Positions 52,361-62,000 of a stretch of 64,000 nt of DNA are shown piece after piece (the first letter of the stretch is position 1; each line of letters opens with the position of its first letter). The position numbers were made by a program, and so were the translations under genes. The notes under the pieces are model-generated. The model saw nothing but the letters and a program-made list of their open reading frames with translations. It was not told the DNA's origin and made no database searches. The DNA lies in contig NC_013131.1 in the NCBI RefSeq assembly GCF_000024025.1, positions 4,216,001 through 4,280,000 of the forward strand, written 5' to 3'. The DNA comes from Catenulispora acidiphila DSM 44928. Its GTDB lineage: Bacteria > Actinomycetota > Actinomycetes > Streptomycetales > Catenulisporaceae.

Positions 52361-53308
52361 ATGCCAGAAAACCAGCTCACCATCTCCCGTGTCGCCGGCC
52401 GGATCGGTGCCGAGATCAGCGGGATCGATCTCGCCGAACCGCTCGAGGAGCACACCGTGGCGGCGATCCGTGCCGCGCTGTTGGAGCACAAGGTCGTCTT
52501 CTTCCGCGCGCAGCGCCTCGACCACGGTTCGCAGATCGCCTTCGCGCGGCAGTTCGGCGAGCTCACCCACGCCCACCCGCACGAGGACGCGCCGCCGGAG
52601 CAGTTCCCGCAGATCCTGACCATCGATCCGGACCGCTACGCGCAGAAGTACGGCGAGGACTTCCGGCAGGAGTACCGCAAGCGTCAGTACTCGTACTTCT
52701 CGGGGTGGCACACCGACGTCACCGCGGCGGTCAACCCGCCGGCGGGCTCCATCCTGCGCGCCGAGGCGGTGCCGGAGTTCGGCGGCGACACCCAGTGGAC
52801 GAACCTGGCCGCCGCCTACGAAGGACTCAGCGCGCCGTTGCAGCGGCTGGCCGAGTCGCTGCGGGCGGTGCACCGCTTCCGGATCCCGGCCGAGGAGGAG
52901 TCCAAGCGGGCCGAGCGGGTCAACGCCAACCTGCTGATCGCCGAGCACCCGGTGGTGCGGGTGCATCCCGAGACCGGGGAGCGGGTGCTGTTCGTCAACC
53001 CCGGGTTCACCGACCACATCGTCGGGCTGAGCGCGGTGGAGTCCCGCCGCGTCCTGGACCTGTTCTACGAGCACCTCACCCGGCCCGAATACACCGTGCG
53101 CTTCCGCTGGCGCGCCGGCGACGTCGCGTTCTGGGACAACCGCGCCACCGCCCACCTGGCTCCCACAGACCTGGACCATCTGGACGTCCGGCGCACGCTG
53201 CACCGCGTCACCCTCATCGGCGACCGTCCGGTGGGTGTCGACGGACGGGAATCCGAACTCCTCGCCGGCCGGCCGTTCCTGGCCGACAGCGCCGTCGTCG
53301 TGTCCTGA
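52361..53308 (+). CDS. TauD/TfdA-family Fe(II)/2-oxoglutarate dioxygenase
   Basis: A 315-residue dioxygenase. The iron facial triad is visible as H-x-D in YFSGWHTDVTAAVNPPAG and the distal His in RATAHLAPTD; the 2-oxoglutarate Arg is in VRRTLHRVTLIGDRP. The N-terminus (VAGRIGAEISGIDLAEPL) is characteristic of taurine dioxygenase relatives. It hydroxylates a sulfonate or sulfate ester next to sulfur, so that sulfite or sulfate leaves. ATG with GAAAGG upstream. It is the first structural gene after a Cys leader peptide and heads a nine-gene operon for organosulfur use. Confidence 0.9.
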   Translation: MPENQLTISRVAGRIGAEISGIDLAEPLEEHTVAAIRAALLEHKVVFFRAQRLDHGSQIAFARQFGELTHAHPHEDAPPEQFPQILTIDPDRYAQKYGEDFRQEYRKRQYSYFSGWHTDVTAAVNPPAGSILRAEAVPEFGGDTQWTNLAAAYEGLSAPLQRLAESLRAVHRFRIPAEEESKRAERVNANLLIAEHPVVRVHPETGERVLFVNPGFTDHIVGLSAVESRRVLDLFYEHLTRPEYTVRFRWRAGDVAFWDNRATAHLAPTDLDHLDVRRTLHRVTLIGDRPVGVDGRESELLAGRPFLADSAVVVS

Positions 53309-53320
53309 GGCGGGCCGGAC

Positions 53321-53818
53321 GTGACGCTGTTCACCACCAATCAGGACCTTTCGCCCGAGGGTCTGCGCGAAGTCTTCGGCGTCTTCCCGTCCGGGGTCGT
53401 CGCCCTCGTCGCCTTCGTGGACGGCGAGCCGGTCGGCCTCGCGGCCAGTTCCTTCACCTCGGTGAGTCTGGACCCGCCGCTGGTGTCGGTCTCGATCGCC
53501 AACGGCTCCAAGACGTGGCCGGAGCTGCGGGGCGCCACCCACCTGGGCATCACCGTCCTGGCCGACCAGCACCGCGGGTTCGCCCGGCAGTTGGCCGGAC
53601 CGGTCGGCTCGCGGTTCGCCGGGATCCCGCTCGCCCGCACCGCTGAGGGATCCGGATTCCTCGAGGACGGTCTGGCCCATTTCAACACCAGCATCTACCG
53701 CGAGGTCGAGGCGGGGGACCACACCGTCGTCCTGCTGCGCGTCCACGCCAGGGCGGCGGCCGCCGAGGGCCAGCCGCTGGTCTTCCACCGCAGCGGCTTC
53801 CGCACTCTCGCCGCCTGA
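53321..53818 (+). CDS. Flavin reductase domain protein
   Basis: A 165-residue protein of the flavin-reductase-like (RutF/HpaC) split-barrel family. Motifs are FPSGVVALVAFVDGEPVGLAASSFTSVSLDPPLVSVSI, typical of the FMN-binding half, and NTSIYREVEAGDHTVVLLRVHA near the end. It supplies FMNH2 to two-component monooxygenases; two LLM-type enzymes follow in the operon. GTG start with GAGG upstream, 12 nt after the dioxygenase stop. Confidence 0.85.
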   Translation: MTLFTTNQDLSPEGLREVFGVFPSGVVALVAFVDGEPVGLAASSFTSVSLDPPLVSVSIANGSKTWPELRGATHLGITVLADQHRGFARQLAGPVGSRFAGIPLARTAEGSGFLEDGLAHFNTSIYREVEAGDHTVVLLRVHARAAAAEGQPLVFHRSGFRTLAA

Positions 53819-53846
53819 TCACCTCGCGATCGCCGAAGAAGGACTC

Positions 53847-54896
53847 ATGGAACTCCTCTGGTACGTCCCCAACACCATCGAACCGGGCCACCGCGGCGAT
53901 GACACCGCCGACGGCTGGGGCACGCTCGACTTCACCCTCGATCTGGCTACCACGGCCGAGGCCCACGGCTGGTCCGGCGCCCTGTTCGGCACCGGGTGGG
54001 GACGCCCCGACACCTTCACCGTCGCCACCGCGGTCGCCGCCCGGACGACCACGTTCAAGCCGCTGGCGGCGATCCGGCCCGGCTATTGGCAGCCCGCACA
54101 CTTCGCGAGCTCGGCGGCGACACTCTCGCATCTGTCGGGCGGCCGGCTGCTGGTCAACATCGTCAGCGGCCAGGACAACCTCGCCGCGTACGGCGACGCC
54201 GAGGGCGACCAGGCGCAGCGCTACGCCCGGACGAAGGAGTTCATGCGGATCGCCCGGCGGCTGTGGACCGAGGAGAACGTGACCTTCGACGGCGAGTACT
54301 TCCGGGTGAGCGACTCCACCGTCGTGCCGCGGCTTCTCGACGGCGGACCGCGCCTGTACTTCGGCGGCGCCTCGGCGGCGGCGGAGCGGGTCTCGGCGAC
54401 CGAAGCCGACGTCCAGCTGTTCTGGGGCGAGCCGCTGGAGGACATCGCCGAGCGCATCGACCGGCTCAAAGCACTGAGCCGCGACCTGGACCGGGACCTG
54501 AAGCCGTTGGAGTTCGGACTCCGGATCACCACGCTGGTCCGGGACACGCCGGAGGAAGCCTGGCGTGCCGCGCAGGAGAAGGTCGTCAAGCTCGCCGAGC
54601 GCACCGGGGTCCCGCGCACCTGGAAGTCCGCGGTCGGACAGCAGCGGCTGCTCGATCTGGCAGGGCGCGGCGACGTTCTCGACGACTGCCTGTTCACGAC
54701 TCCCGGCCGGTACGGCGGCGGCGGCGCCGGCACGACCTGGCTGGTCGGCTCGGCCGACCAGGTCGCGGCGGCCCTGCGCAAGTACGCCGACCTCGGCATC
54801 AGCCACTTCATCTTGTCGGACACCCCGTACAAGCAAGAGACCGCCCGGGTGGGCGACGCGCTGATCTCGCGTCTGCGGGAGCCGGTCGCGGTCTGA
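53847..54896 (+). CDS. ssuD: Alkanesulfonate monooxygenase (SsuD-like)
   Basis: A 349-residue luciferase-like monooxygenase. Blocks include LLWYVPNTIEPGHRGDD, AHGWSGALFGTGWGRPDTFT, KPLAAIRPGYWQPAHFASSAATL, GGRLLVNIVSGQD and YARTKEFMRIARRLW, closely following SsuD. It oxidises an alkanesulfonate with FMNH2 and O2 to an aldehyde and sulfite. The flavin reductase gene lies just upstream and Ssu-type transporter genes just downstream. ATG with AAGGA upstream. Confidence 0.9.
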   Translation: MELLWYVPNTIEPGHRGDDTADGWGTLDFTLDLATTAEAHGWSGALFGTGWGRPDTFTVATAVAARTTTFKPLAAIRPGYWQPAHFASSAATLSHLSGGRLLVNIVSGQDNLAAYGDAEGDQAQRYARTKEFMRIARRLWTEENVTFDGEYFRVSDSTVVPRLLDGGPRLYFGGASAAAERVSATEADVQLFWGEPLEDIAERIDRLKALSRDLDRDLKPLEFGLRITTLVRDTPEEAWRAAQEKVVKLAERTGVPRTWKSAVGQQRLLDLAGRGDVLDDCLFTTPGRYGGGGAGTTWLVGSADQVAAALRKYADLGISHFILSDTPYKQETARVGDALISRLREPVAV

Positions 54897-54957
54897 TGCC
54901 GGGCGGTCTCTTTTTTTTGCCCGATACCACACTGAACCTATATGGATGGATGACTTT

Positions 54958-56046
54958 ATGAGGCCGAGACACCTGGCCGACCGCGCCTCCGCGCTCCGCC
55001 GCACCGCCGCGCTCCTGACCGCGATCGCGACCGTCGGCGGACTGACAGCCTGCGGCTCCTCCAGCCATCCCGCGCTGGCGCTGACAGCCGCTCTGCCCTC
55101 CACCGTGCCCTCCGGCACGGTCCTGCGCATCGGCGACCCGGCGGTGCAGATCGCGATCCAGGCCGCCGGCTTGGACAAAGAGCTCGCCGCCGACGGCGTC
55201 ACCGTCAAGTGGGCCAACATCAGCGGCGGCCCGGACAGCATCAAGGCGTTCCGGGGCAACCAGCTCGACTGCAGCGCGGTCGCCGACATCCCCTCGCTGT
55301 TCGCGCACTGGACCGGCACGTCGACGCAGATCGTCTTCCAGTCGGTGACCGTCGACCCGCTCGCGCACCCGGTCTACAAACTCGGCGTCGCGCCGGGCAA
55401 GGACGTCAAGACACTGGCGGACCTGAAGGGCAAGAAGATCGCCTACAGCCCCGGGCAGGCCCAGGGCGCGCTGGTCCTGCGGGTGCTGCAGAAGGCCGGG
55501 CTCACCAAGAACGACGTCACGCTCGTGGACCTGCCCAGCACGGCGAGCACCTACAACCAGGCGCTGGGCAGCCACGCGGTGGACGTCGCGCCCCTGGGCA
55601 CCAGCACGATCGTGACGTACCTGAAGCAGTACCCGGGTTCCTCGGCGATCACCACCGGCATCCGGGACGACGCCTCGACGCTGTACTGCCTCACCTCGTC
55701 GGTCAAGGACACGGCCAAGGCCGCCGCCCTGCAGGAGTACGTAGCCGTCCGTACCAAGGCGCTGCTGTGGGAGAACGCCCACCCGGACCAGTGGGCAAAG
55801 CTCTACTACGAGCAGAACCAGGGCCTGAGCGCCGCCGACGCGCAGCACGCGGTCCAAGTGAAGGGTCTGGCCGGCATCCCGGCGACGTGGACGGACGCCG
55901 ACGCCCGGCTCCAGGCGACCGCCGACCTTCTCGCCGCCGATCAGGGCAACGCGAAGTTCGACGTCTCCACGATCGTCGACACCCGCTTCGCCGGCGTGGA
56001 GGCCGCGGCGGCGGGCTCGAACGTGGTCACGGGAGGCGCGTCATGA
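54958..56046 (+). CDS. ssuA: Sulfonate ABC transporter substrate-binding lipoprotein
   Basis: A 362-residue lipoprotein. The signal peptide (RRTAALLTAIATVGGLTACGSSS) has a lipobox at LTAC. The mature part is an SsuA/NMT1-like binding protein: LRIGDPAVQIAIQAAGLDKELAADG, KWANISGGPDSIKAFRGNQLD, GVAPGKDVKTLADLKGKKIAYSPGQAQGA. It captures aliphatic sulfonates or related sulfur esters for the permease and ATPase that follow. The ATG at 54958 has GGATGGA upstream; an in-frame ATG at 54946 would add four residues. A GGTCTCTTTTTTTT run lies in the short gap before it. The stop overlaps the permease start. Confidence 0.85.
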   Translation: MRPRHLADRASALRRTAALLTAIATVGGLTACGSSSHPALALTAALPSTVPSGTVLRIGDPAVQIAIQAAGLDKELAADGVTVKWANISGGPDSIKAFRGNQLDCSAVADIPSLFAHWTGTSTQIVFQSVTVDPLAHPVYKLGVAPGKDVKTLADLKGKKIAYSPGQAQGALVLRVLQKAGLTKNDVTLVDLPSTASTYNQALGSHAVDVAPLGTSTIVTYLKQYPGSSAITTGIRDDASTLYCLTSSVKDTAKAAALQEYVAVRTKALLWENAHPDQWAKLYYEQNQGLSAADAQHAVQVKGLAGIPATWTDADARLQATADLLAADQGNAKFDVSTIVDTRFAGVEAAAAGSNVVTGGAS

Positions 56047-56891
56047 CCAGCACCGCGCTGGACCGGGCCGTCCTGGCCGGGGACGAGCCGGCGCGCGAAG
56101 ACGTCCGCGTCGTGCGCCGCCGGCTCGGACCGGGTCCCCGGATCCGCTTCGCCTTCTGGATCGGCCCGGCGCTGCTGGTGACCGTGTGGGTGGTCGGGTC
56201 GCTGACCGGCTTCATCACCCCGCAGGTGCTCACCGCGCCCTGGGACGTGGCCAAGGAGTTCGGCGACCAGTGGACCCACCACGATCTGCTCGGCAACATC
56301 ACAGCCTCGCTGCGGCGCGCCGGGTACGGGCTGGCGCTGGGAACGGCGGCGGGCTTCCTGCTCGCCCTGGCCTCCGGCCTGTCCCGGCTCGGCGAGGCGG
56401 TCATCGACGGTCCGATCCAGATCAAGCGCGCCATCCCGACCCTGGCGCTGATCCCGCTGTTCGTGGCCTGGTTCGGCATCGGCGAGCAGATGAAGATCAT
56501 CACGATCGGGCTGATCTCGATGATCCCGATCTACATCAACACCCACAACGGGCTGCGCGGGATCGACGGCCGCTACGCCGAGCTCGCCGAGACCCTGGAC
56601 ATCCGGCGCGGCACGTTCCTGCGGCACGTGGTGCTGCCCGGCGCGCTCCCCGGCTTCCTGCTGGGCCTGCGCTTCGCGGTGACCGCCGCGATGCTCGGTC
56701 TGGTCGTCGTGGAGCAGTACAACTCGCTGTCCGGCATCGGCCACATGATGACGCTGGCCCAGGAGTACGGCCAGACCTCGGTCATCGTCGTCGGCCTGGT
56801 CCTGTACGGCTTCTACGGTTTCCTCGCCGACGCCGCCGTCCGTCTGGTGGAAAGGAAGGCACTGTCATGGCGACGGACGTTGGAGGGCTGA
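56043..56891 (+). CDS. ssuC: Sulfonate ABC transporter permease
   Basis: A 282-residue membrane protein with about six helices and the BPD_transp_1 EAA loop (YAELAETLDIRRGTFLRHVVLPGALPGFLLGLR). The pre-loop helix IKRAIPTLALIPLFVAWFGIGEQMK is typical of SsuC/TauC. It forms the sulfonate importer channel with the neighbouring lipoprotein and ATPase. The ATG overlaps the lipoprotein stop (ATGA), and the ATPase gene starts 25 nt before this gene ends. Confidence 0.9.
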   Translation: MTSTALDRAVLAGDEPAREDVRVVRRRLGPGPRIRFAFWIGPALLVTVWVVGSLTGFITPQVLTAPWDVAKEFGDQWTHHDLLGNITASLRRAGYGLALGTAAGFLLALASGLSRLGEAVIDGPIQIKRAIPTLALIPLFVAWFGIGEQMKIITIGLISMIPIYINTHNGLRGIDGRYAELAETLDIRRGTFLRHVVLPGALPGFLLGLRFAVTAAMLGLVVVEQYNSLSGIGHMMTLAQEYGQTSVIVVGLVLYGFYGFLADAAVRLVERKALSWRRTLEG

Positions 56892-57646
56892 CCACCGCTC
56901 CGGCCGGGGTCGCGGTCCGCGGCCTGTACCGCAGCTTCAACCGGTCCGGCGGCGTGCTCAACGGTCTGGACCTGGACATCGCGCCGGGGGAGTTCGTCGC
57001 GCTGATCGGGCGCTCCGGCAGCGGCAAGACCACGTTGCTGCGCGCGCTGGCCGGGCTCGACCGGGACGTCGAGGGCTATGGCCGCATAACGGTTCCCGAG
57101 CAGGTGTCGGTGGTCTTCCAGGACTCCCGGCTGCTGCCGTGGAAGCGGCTGCTGGCCAATGTGACGCTCGGCCTGGAAGGCAGGGACGCCGTCGAGCGCG
57201 GGCTGCGGGCGCTGGCGGAGGTCGGCCTCGCCGGCCGGGAGCAGGCCTGGCCGGCCGAGCTGTCCGGCGGCCAGCAGCAACGCGCCGCGCTGGCCCGCTC
57301 GCTGGTCCGCGAACCGCGGCTGCTGCTGGCCGACGAGCCTTTCGGCGCGCTCGACGCACTCACCCGCGCCCAGATGCACCGGCTGCTGCGCAAGCTGTGC
57401 CAGGCGCACCAGCCGGCGGTGCTGCTGGTGACCCACGACGTCGATGAGGCGATCGTGCTCGCCGACCGGGTGATCCTGCTCGACGACGGGATCGTCGCCA
57501 CCGACCTGCGGATCGACCTGGAGCAGAGGTCTGCGGCGGACCCGGGCTTCGCCGTGCTGCGCCAGCGGTTGCTCGACGCGCTGGGCGCCACCGGCGAGCA
57601 CCTCGGCTCCGACTTCATCGCTCCCGGCACGCGCCGGGCTTCCTGA
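56867..57646 (+). CDS. ssuB: Sulfonate ABC transporter ATP-binding protein
   Basis: A 259-residue ATPase with Walker A LIGRSGSGKTTLLRAL, Q-loop SVVFQDSRLLPWKRL, signature [16 protein letters not shown], Walker B LLLADEPFGALDALTR and H-loop VTHDVDEAIVLADR. The DSRLLPW and VDEA segments are characteristic of SsuB/TauB. It energises import through the preceding permease, with which it overlaps by 25 nt. ATG with GAAAGGAAGG upstream. Confidence 0.9.
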   Translation: MATDVGGLTTAPAGVAVRGLYRSFNRSGGVLNGLDLDIAPGEFVALIGRSGSGKTTLLRALAGLDRDVEGYGRITVPEQVSVVFQDSRLLPWKRLLANVTLGLEGRDAVERGLRALAEVGLAGREQAWPAELSGGQQQRAALARSLVREPRLLLADEPFGALDALTRAQMHRLLRKLCQAHQPAVLLVTHDVDEAIVLADRVILLDDGIVATDLRIDLEQRSAADPGFAVLRQRLLDALGATGEHLGSDFIAPGTRRAS

Positions 57647-57663
57647 AAGAGACACGCTTCTCC

Positions 57664-59031
57664 ATGAGCACAGACAAGACCGGCAAGAAGCTCCATCTCA
57701 ACGCGTTCCTCATGGACACCGGGCATCACGAGGCGTCGTGGCGGCTGCCGGAGTCCGATCCGTACGCGGTCTGGGACGTCGAGTACTACAAGCGCGTGGC
57801 GCGGATCGCCGAGCGCGGCAAGCTGGACTCGATCTTCTTCGCCGACAGCCCGGCTCAGGGCCACGATCCCACGCGGCGTCCGCCAGGCAAGCTCGAACCG
57901 ACCGTGCTGCTGACCGTCATCGCCGGCGCCACCGAGCACATCGGGCTGATCGCCACCGCGTCCACCTCGTACAACGAGCCGTTCAACCTGGCCCGGCGCT
58001 TCGCCTCGGTGGACATCGCCTCCCGCGGCCGGGTGGGCTGGAACATCGTCACCACGGCCGGCGCCGACGCCGCCCGCAACTTCGGCCTGGACGACGTGCC
58101 GCTGCACAAGGAGCGGTACGACCGGGCCGATGAGTTCCTCGACGTCGTCACCAAGCTGTGGGACAGCTGGGCCGACGACGCGACGGTCGCCGACAAGGAG
58201 GCCGGCGTCCACACCCTGCGGGAGAAGGTGCGCGCGATCAACCACCGCGGCCGGTTCTTCCGCGTCGACGGTCCGCTGAACTCGCCGCGCCCGCCCCAGG
58301 GCTGGCCGCTGCTGGTCCAGGCCGGTTCCTCGCAGGACGGCAAGGAGTTCGCCGCGGCCTGGGCCGAGGCGGTGTTCACCGCGCAGCAGACGCTGGAGGA
58401 TTCGCAGGCCTTCTACTCCGACCTGAAGGCCCGGACGGCCGCGCACGGACGCGACCCCGAAAGCATCAAGATCCTGCCCGGCATCGTGCCGGTCATCGGC
58501 GACACCGAAGCCGAGGCCCGCGAGATCGAGGACCACCTGGAGCGGCTGATCGACCCCGAACACCAGAAGCGCAACCTCGCCGCCCGTTTCAAGCTGGACC
58601 CGGACGCCCTCGACCTGGACCAGCCGCTGCCGCTGCACCTGCTGCCGAAGGAGGACGAGATCGAGGACGCCAAGAGCCGGTACACGCTCATCGTCGACCT
58701 GGCCCGGCGGGAGAACCTGACCGTGCGCCAACTGATCGCCCGCCTCGGCGGCGGCCGCGGCCACCGCACCTTCACCGGAACCCCGGTGCAGATCGCCGAC
58801 ACCCTCCAGCACTACTTCGAGAACGGCGCCGCCGACGGCTTCAACATCATGCCGGCCGTCCTCCCCTCCGGGCTGGAGGCGTTCGTCGACAAGGTCGTCC
58901 CGATCCTTCAAGAACGCGGCCTGTTCCGCACGGAGTACGAAGGCGCCACGCTGCGCGAACGCTACGGACTGGCGCGCCCGGCCAACCGGATCCACGATGT
59001 GGTCGACCGACGGGTGGGTACCGCTTCGTGA
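57664..59031 (+). CDS. NtaA/SnaA/DszA-family FMNH2-dependent monooxygenase
   Basis: A 455-residue luciferase-like monooxygenase of the NtaA/SnaA/DszA/SoxA group. Hallmarks are KKLHLNAFLMDTGHHEASWRLP, SIFFADSPAQGHD, EPTVLLTVIAGATEHIGL, ASTSYNEPFNLARRFASVDIASRGRVGWNIVTTAGADAA and WPLLVQAGSSQDGKEFAA. Members oxidise nitrilotriacetate, streptogramin precursors or aryl sulfones (DszA). In this sulfonate operon a sulfone or organosulfur substrate is more likely. Its stop overlaps the start of the ABC exporter (GTGA). Together with the TauD and SsuD relatives it gives the operon three chemically distinct C-S cleaving or oxidising enzymes. Confidence 0.85.
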   Translation: MSTDKTGKKLHLNAFLMDTGHHEASWRLPESDPYAVWDVEYYKRVARIAERGKLDSIFFADSPAQGHDPTRRPPGKLEPTVLLTVIAGATEHIGLIATASTSYNEPFNLARRFASVDIASRGRVGWNIVTTAGADAARNFGLDDVPLHKERYDRADEFLDVVTKLWDSWADDATVADKEAGVHTLREKVRAINHRGRFFRVDGPLNSPRPPQGWPLLVQAGSSQDGKEFAAAWAEAVFTAQQTLEDSQAFYSDLKARTAAHGRDPESIKILPGIVPVIGDTEAEAREIEDHLERLIDPEHQKRNLAARFKLDPDALDLDQPLPLHLLPKEDEIEDAKSRYTLIVDLARRENLTVRQLIARLGGGRGHRTFTGTPVQIADTLQHYFENGAADGFNIMPAVLPSGLEAFVDKVVPILQERGLFRTEYEGATLRERYGLARPANRIHDVVDRRVGTAS

Positions 59032-62000
59032 CCGCAGCCCTCGTCAGCTCCGAGAAGACAGCGCCCAGCGGCGGCGAGCCGCCCGATGCCAGATGGCTGC
59101 GACGGCTGGCCGGCTACTGTCTGAGGCACCGCACGGACCTGGTCGCCGCGTACGGAGCCGCGCTCGTAGCCGCCATCGCGACCGCGGTGCTGCCGCTGGT
59201 GCTGCGTCACATCGTCGACGGCGTCGACGACCGCTCGCTGCGGATGACGCCGTGGCTGCTGGTCCTGGCCGGGCTGGGACTGCTGCGGTTCGCCGGCAGC
59301 TTCCTGCGTCGCTACTGCTCCGGCCGGCTCTCTCTCGGCGTGCAGTACGACCTGCGCAACGACGCCCTGGCCGCCCTGCTGCGCCTCGGCGGCGGCTACC
59401 AGGACGAACTGCGCACCGGCCAGGTGGTGAGCCGGTCGATCTCGGACATCACCCTCATCCAGCAGCTGCTCCAGATGTTGCCGAACATGACCGGCAACTT
59501 CCTGATGTTCTTCGTCTCGCTGGTCTTCATGGCCGTGCTCTCGCCGGTCCTGACGCTCGTGGCTCTGGTGGTGGCACCCGCGCTGTACGCCATCGCCCGG
59601 CATAGCCGCAAGGACCTGTTCCCTGCCAACTGGCACGCGCAGCAGGAGGCGGCCGAGGTCGCCACCGGTGTCGAGGAGGCCGTGACCGGCGTCCGCGTGG
59701 TCAAGGGCTTCGGGCAGGAGGAGCGCGAGATCCGCGAGCTCGAAACCCGGGCGCGCCGGCTGTTCTCCTCCCGGGTGCGGGTGGCGCGGCTGACCAGCCG
59801 CTACAACCCGGCCCTGCAGGCCGTGCCCCCGCTGGGCCAGGTCGCCGTGCTGGCGCTCGGCGGGTGGCTGGCGCTGCGCGGCGACATCACGCTCGGCACC
59901 TTTCTGGCGTTCACCACCTACCTGAGCTCCTTCGTGAACCCGGTCCGCCAGGTCGCCACGCTGCTGACTGTGTGGCAGCAGGCGCGCGCCGGCGTCGAGC
60001 GGGTGCTGGACATCGTCGATGTCACACCCGGTATCGCGGACCGCCCGGACGCCGCGGACCTGCCGGACGTTCCTCTCGCGCTGGAGTGGGACGGCGTCGT
60101 CTACGGGCACGGTGAGCAAGGCGGCAGGCCGCTGCTGAACGGCTTCTCGCTGCGGGTGGAGCCCGGCGAGACCCTCGCGCTTGTCGGCGCCGCCGGTTCC
60201 GGCAAGTCGACGGCGGCCTACCTCATCCCGCGCTTCTACGACCCCGGGGAAGGTTCGGTCCGCATCGGCGGTGTCGACGTACGGGACCTGCGGTTGGCGT
60301 CGTTGCGCTCCCGCCTGGGGTTCGTCTTCGAGGACAGCCACCTGGTCGCGGGCACCATCGGGGCGAACATCGCCTTCGCCGAACCGGACGCCCCGATCGA
60401 GCGGATCCGCGCCGCGGCCCGCGTCGCCCGCGCGGACGAGTTCATCGACACCCTGCCGGACGGCTACGACACCGTCGTCGGCGAGCAGGGCCTGACCCTG
60501 TCCGGAGGGCAGCGGCAACGGATCGCGCTGGCCAGGGCGATCCTGCGCGATCCGGCCGTGCTGATCCTGGACGACGCCACCTCGGCGATCGACGCGCGCG
60601 TGGAGAAGGAGATCCACGCCGGTCTGCACGGGGTCACCCAGCAGCGCACCACGCTGATCATCGCTCACCGCGCCTCGACACTGGAGCTGGCTGACCGGAT
60701 CGCCGTCCTGGACGGCGGCCGGGTCGTCGACATCGGGACCGCGGCCGAGCTCCAGGAACGCAGCGCGGTCTATCGGGCGCTGCTCTCCGGCGAGCCCGCA
60801 CCCGGCGAGCTCGACATCGACGCCGCCGAAGCGGCCGGTCCCTACCGGCCGGGCGGGATCACCGAAGCGCTGTGGCAGCGGCCTGCCGACGACGCCGAGG
60901 CCGGCGAAGCGGTCGGGCTGCGGGTCGCGCAGGCTTTCGCGGCGCGCGCCGCCGGTGCCGGCCACGGCGGCGGCCGGGGCGCGCTGGGCGGCGGCGTCCT
61001 CGGATCGGCGCCGCCGACCCCGCAGATGCTCGCGCATCTGGAGCAGGTACCGCTGATCGACCAGGATCCTGACATCCGCTCCGACCAGGCGCGGTCCGCC
61101 GATCCCCACTTCGGGCTCGCCTCGTTGATCCGGCCCTTCCGCGGCGCCCTGCTGCTCGGACTGATCCTGGTCGCCCTGGACGCGGCCGCCGAGATCGCCG
61201 TGCCGGTCCTGGTCCGGCACGGCGTCGACTCCGGTATCGCGCGCGGGTCCGAGCGCGCGCTGCTGCTGGTCTCCCTGGTGGCGGCCGCGATCGTCCTGGC
61301 CGACTGGATCGCCGGGGTGTGCCAGGTCCGCGTCACCGGCCGTACCGGTGAGCGGCTGCTCTACACGTTGCGGGTCAAGACCTTCGCCCAGCTGCAGCGG
61401 CTCGGGCTCGACTACTACGAGCGGGAGCAGGCCGGGCGGATCATGACCCGGATGACGACGGACGTGGACTCGCTGTCGAACTTCCTGCAGACCGGGCTGG
61501 CGACGCTGGTGGTCAGCGTGCTCACGGTGTTCGGTGTCCTGATCGCGCTGCTGGTCATCAACGCCGGGCTGGCGTTGGTGCTGGTGGCCGCCCTACCGGT
61601 GCTGGCCGCCGCGACCGCGGTCTTCCGGCGGCGGTCGGTGCCGGCGTACCTGGACGCCCGGGAGAAGGTCAGCGCGGTCAACGCCGATCTGCAGGAGAAC
61701 GTGACACTGATCCGGGTCACGCAGGCGTTCGGGCGCGAGGCGTACAACCACCGGGCCTTCGCCGTGCGGGCTTGGGCGTTTCGCGACTCGCGGCTGTACG
61801 CGCAGCGGTTGATGGCGACGTTCTTCCCCTTCGTGGAGTTTCTCAGCGTCGTCGCCAGTGCGGCCGTGCTTTTCGTGGGTGCGCGCCAAGTGCGTTCCGG
61901 GGCGCTCACTGCCGGGACGTTGATCGCGTTTCTGCTCTGCGTCGACCTCTTCTTCTCGCCGATCCAGCAGCTCTCCCAAGTCTTCGACGGCTATCAGCAG

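Noticed and set aside
54905-54925. T-run after GGGCGGTCTC as an intrinsic terminator inside the sulfonate operon
   Set aside because: The T-run is in the loop of any GGGC/GCCC pairing, not after a stem, and the genes on both sides belong to one functional set.
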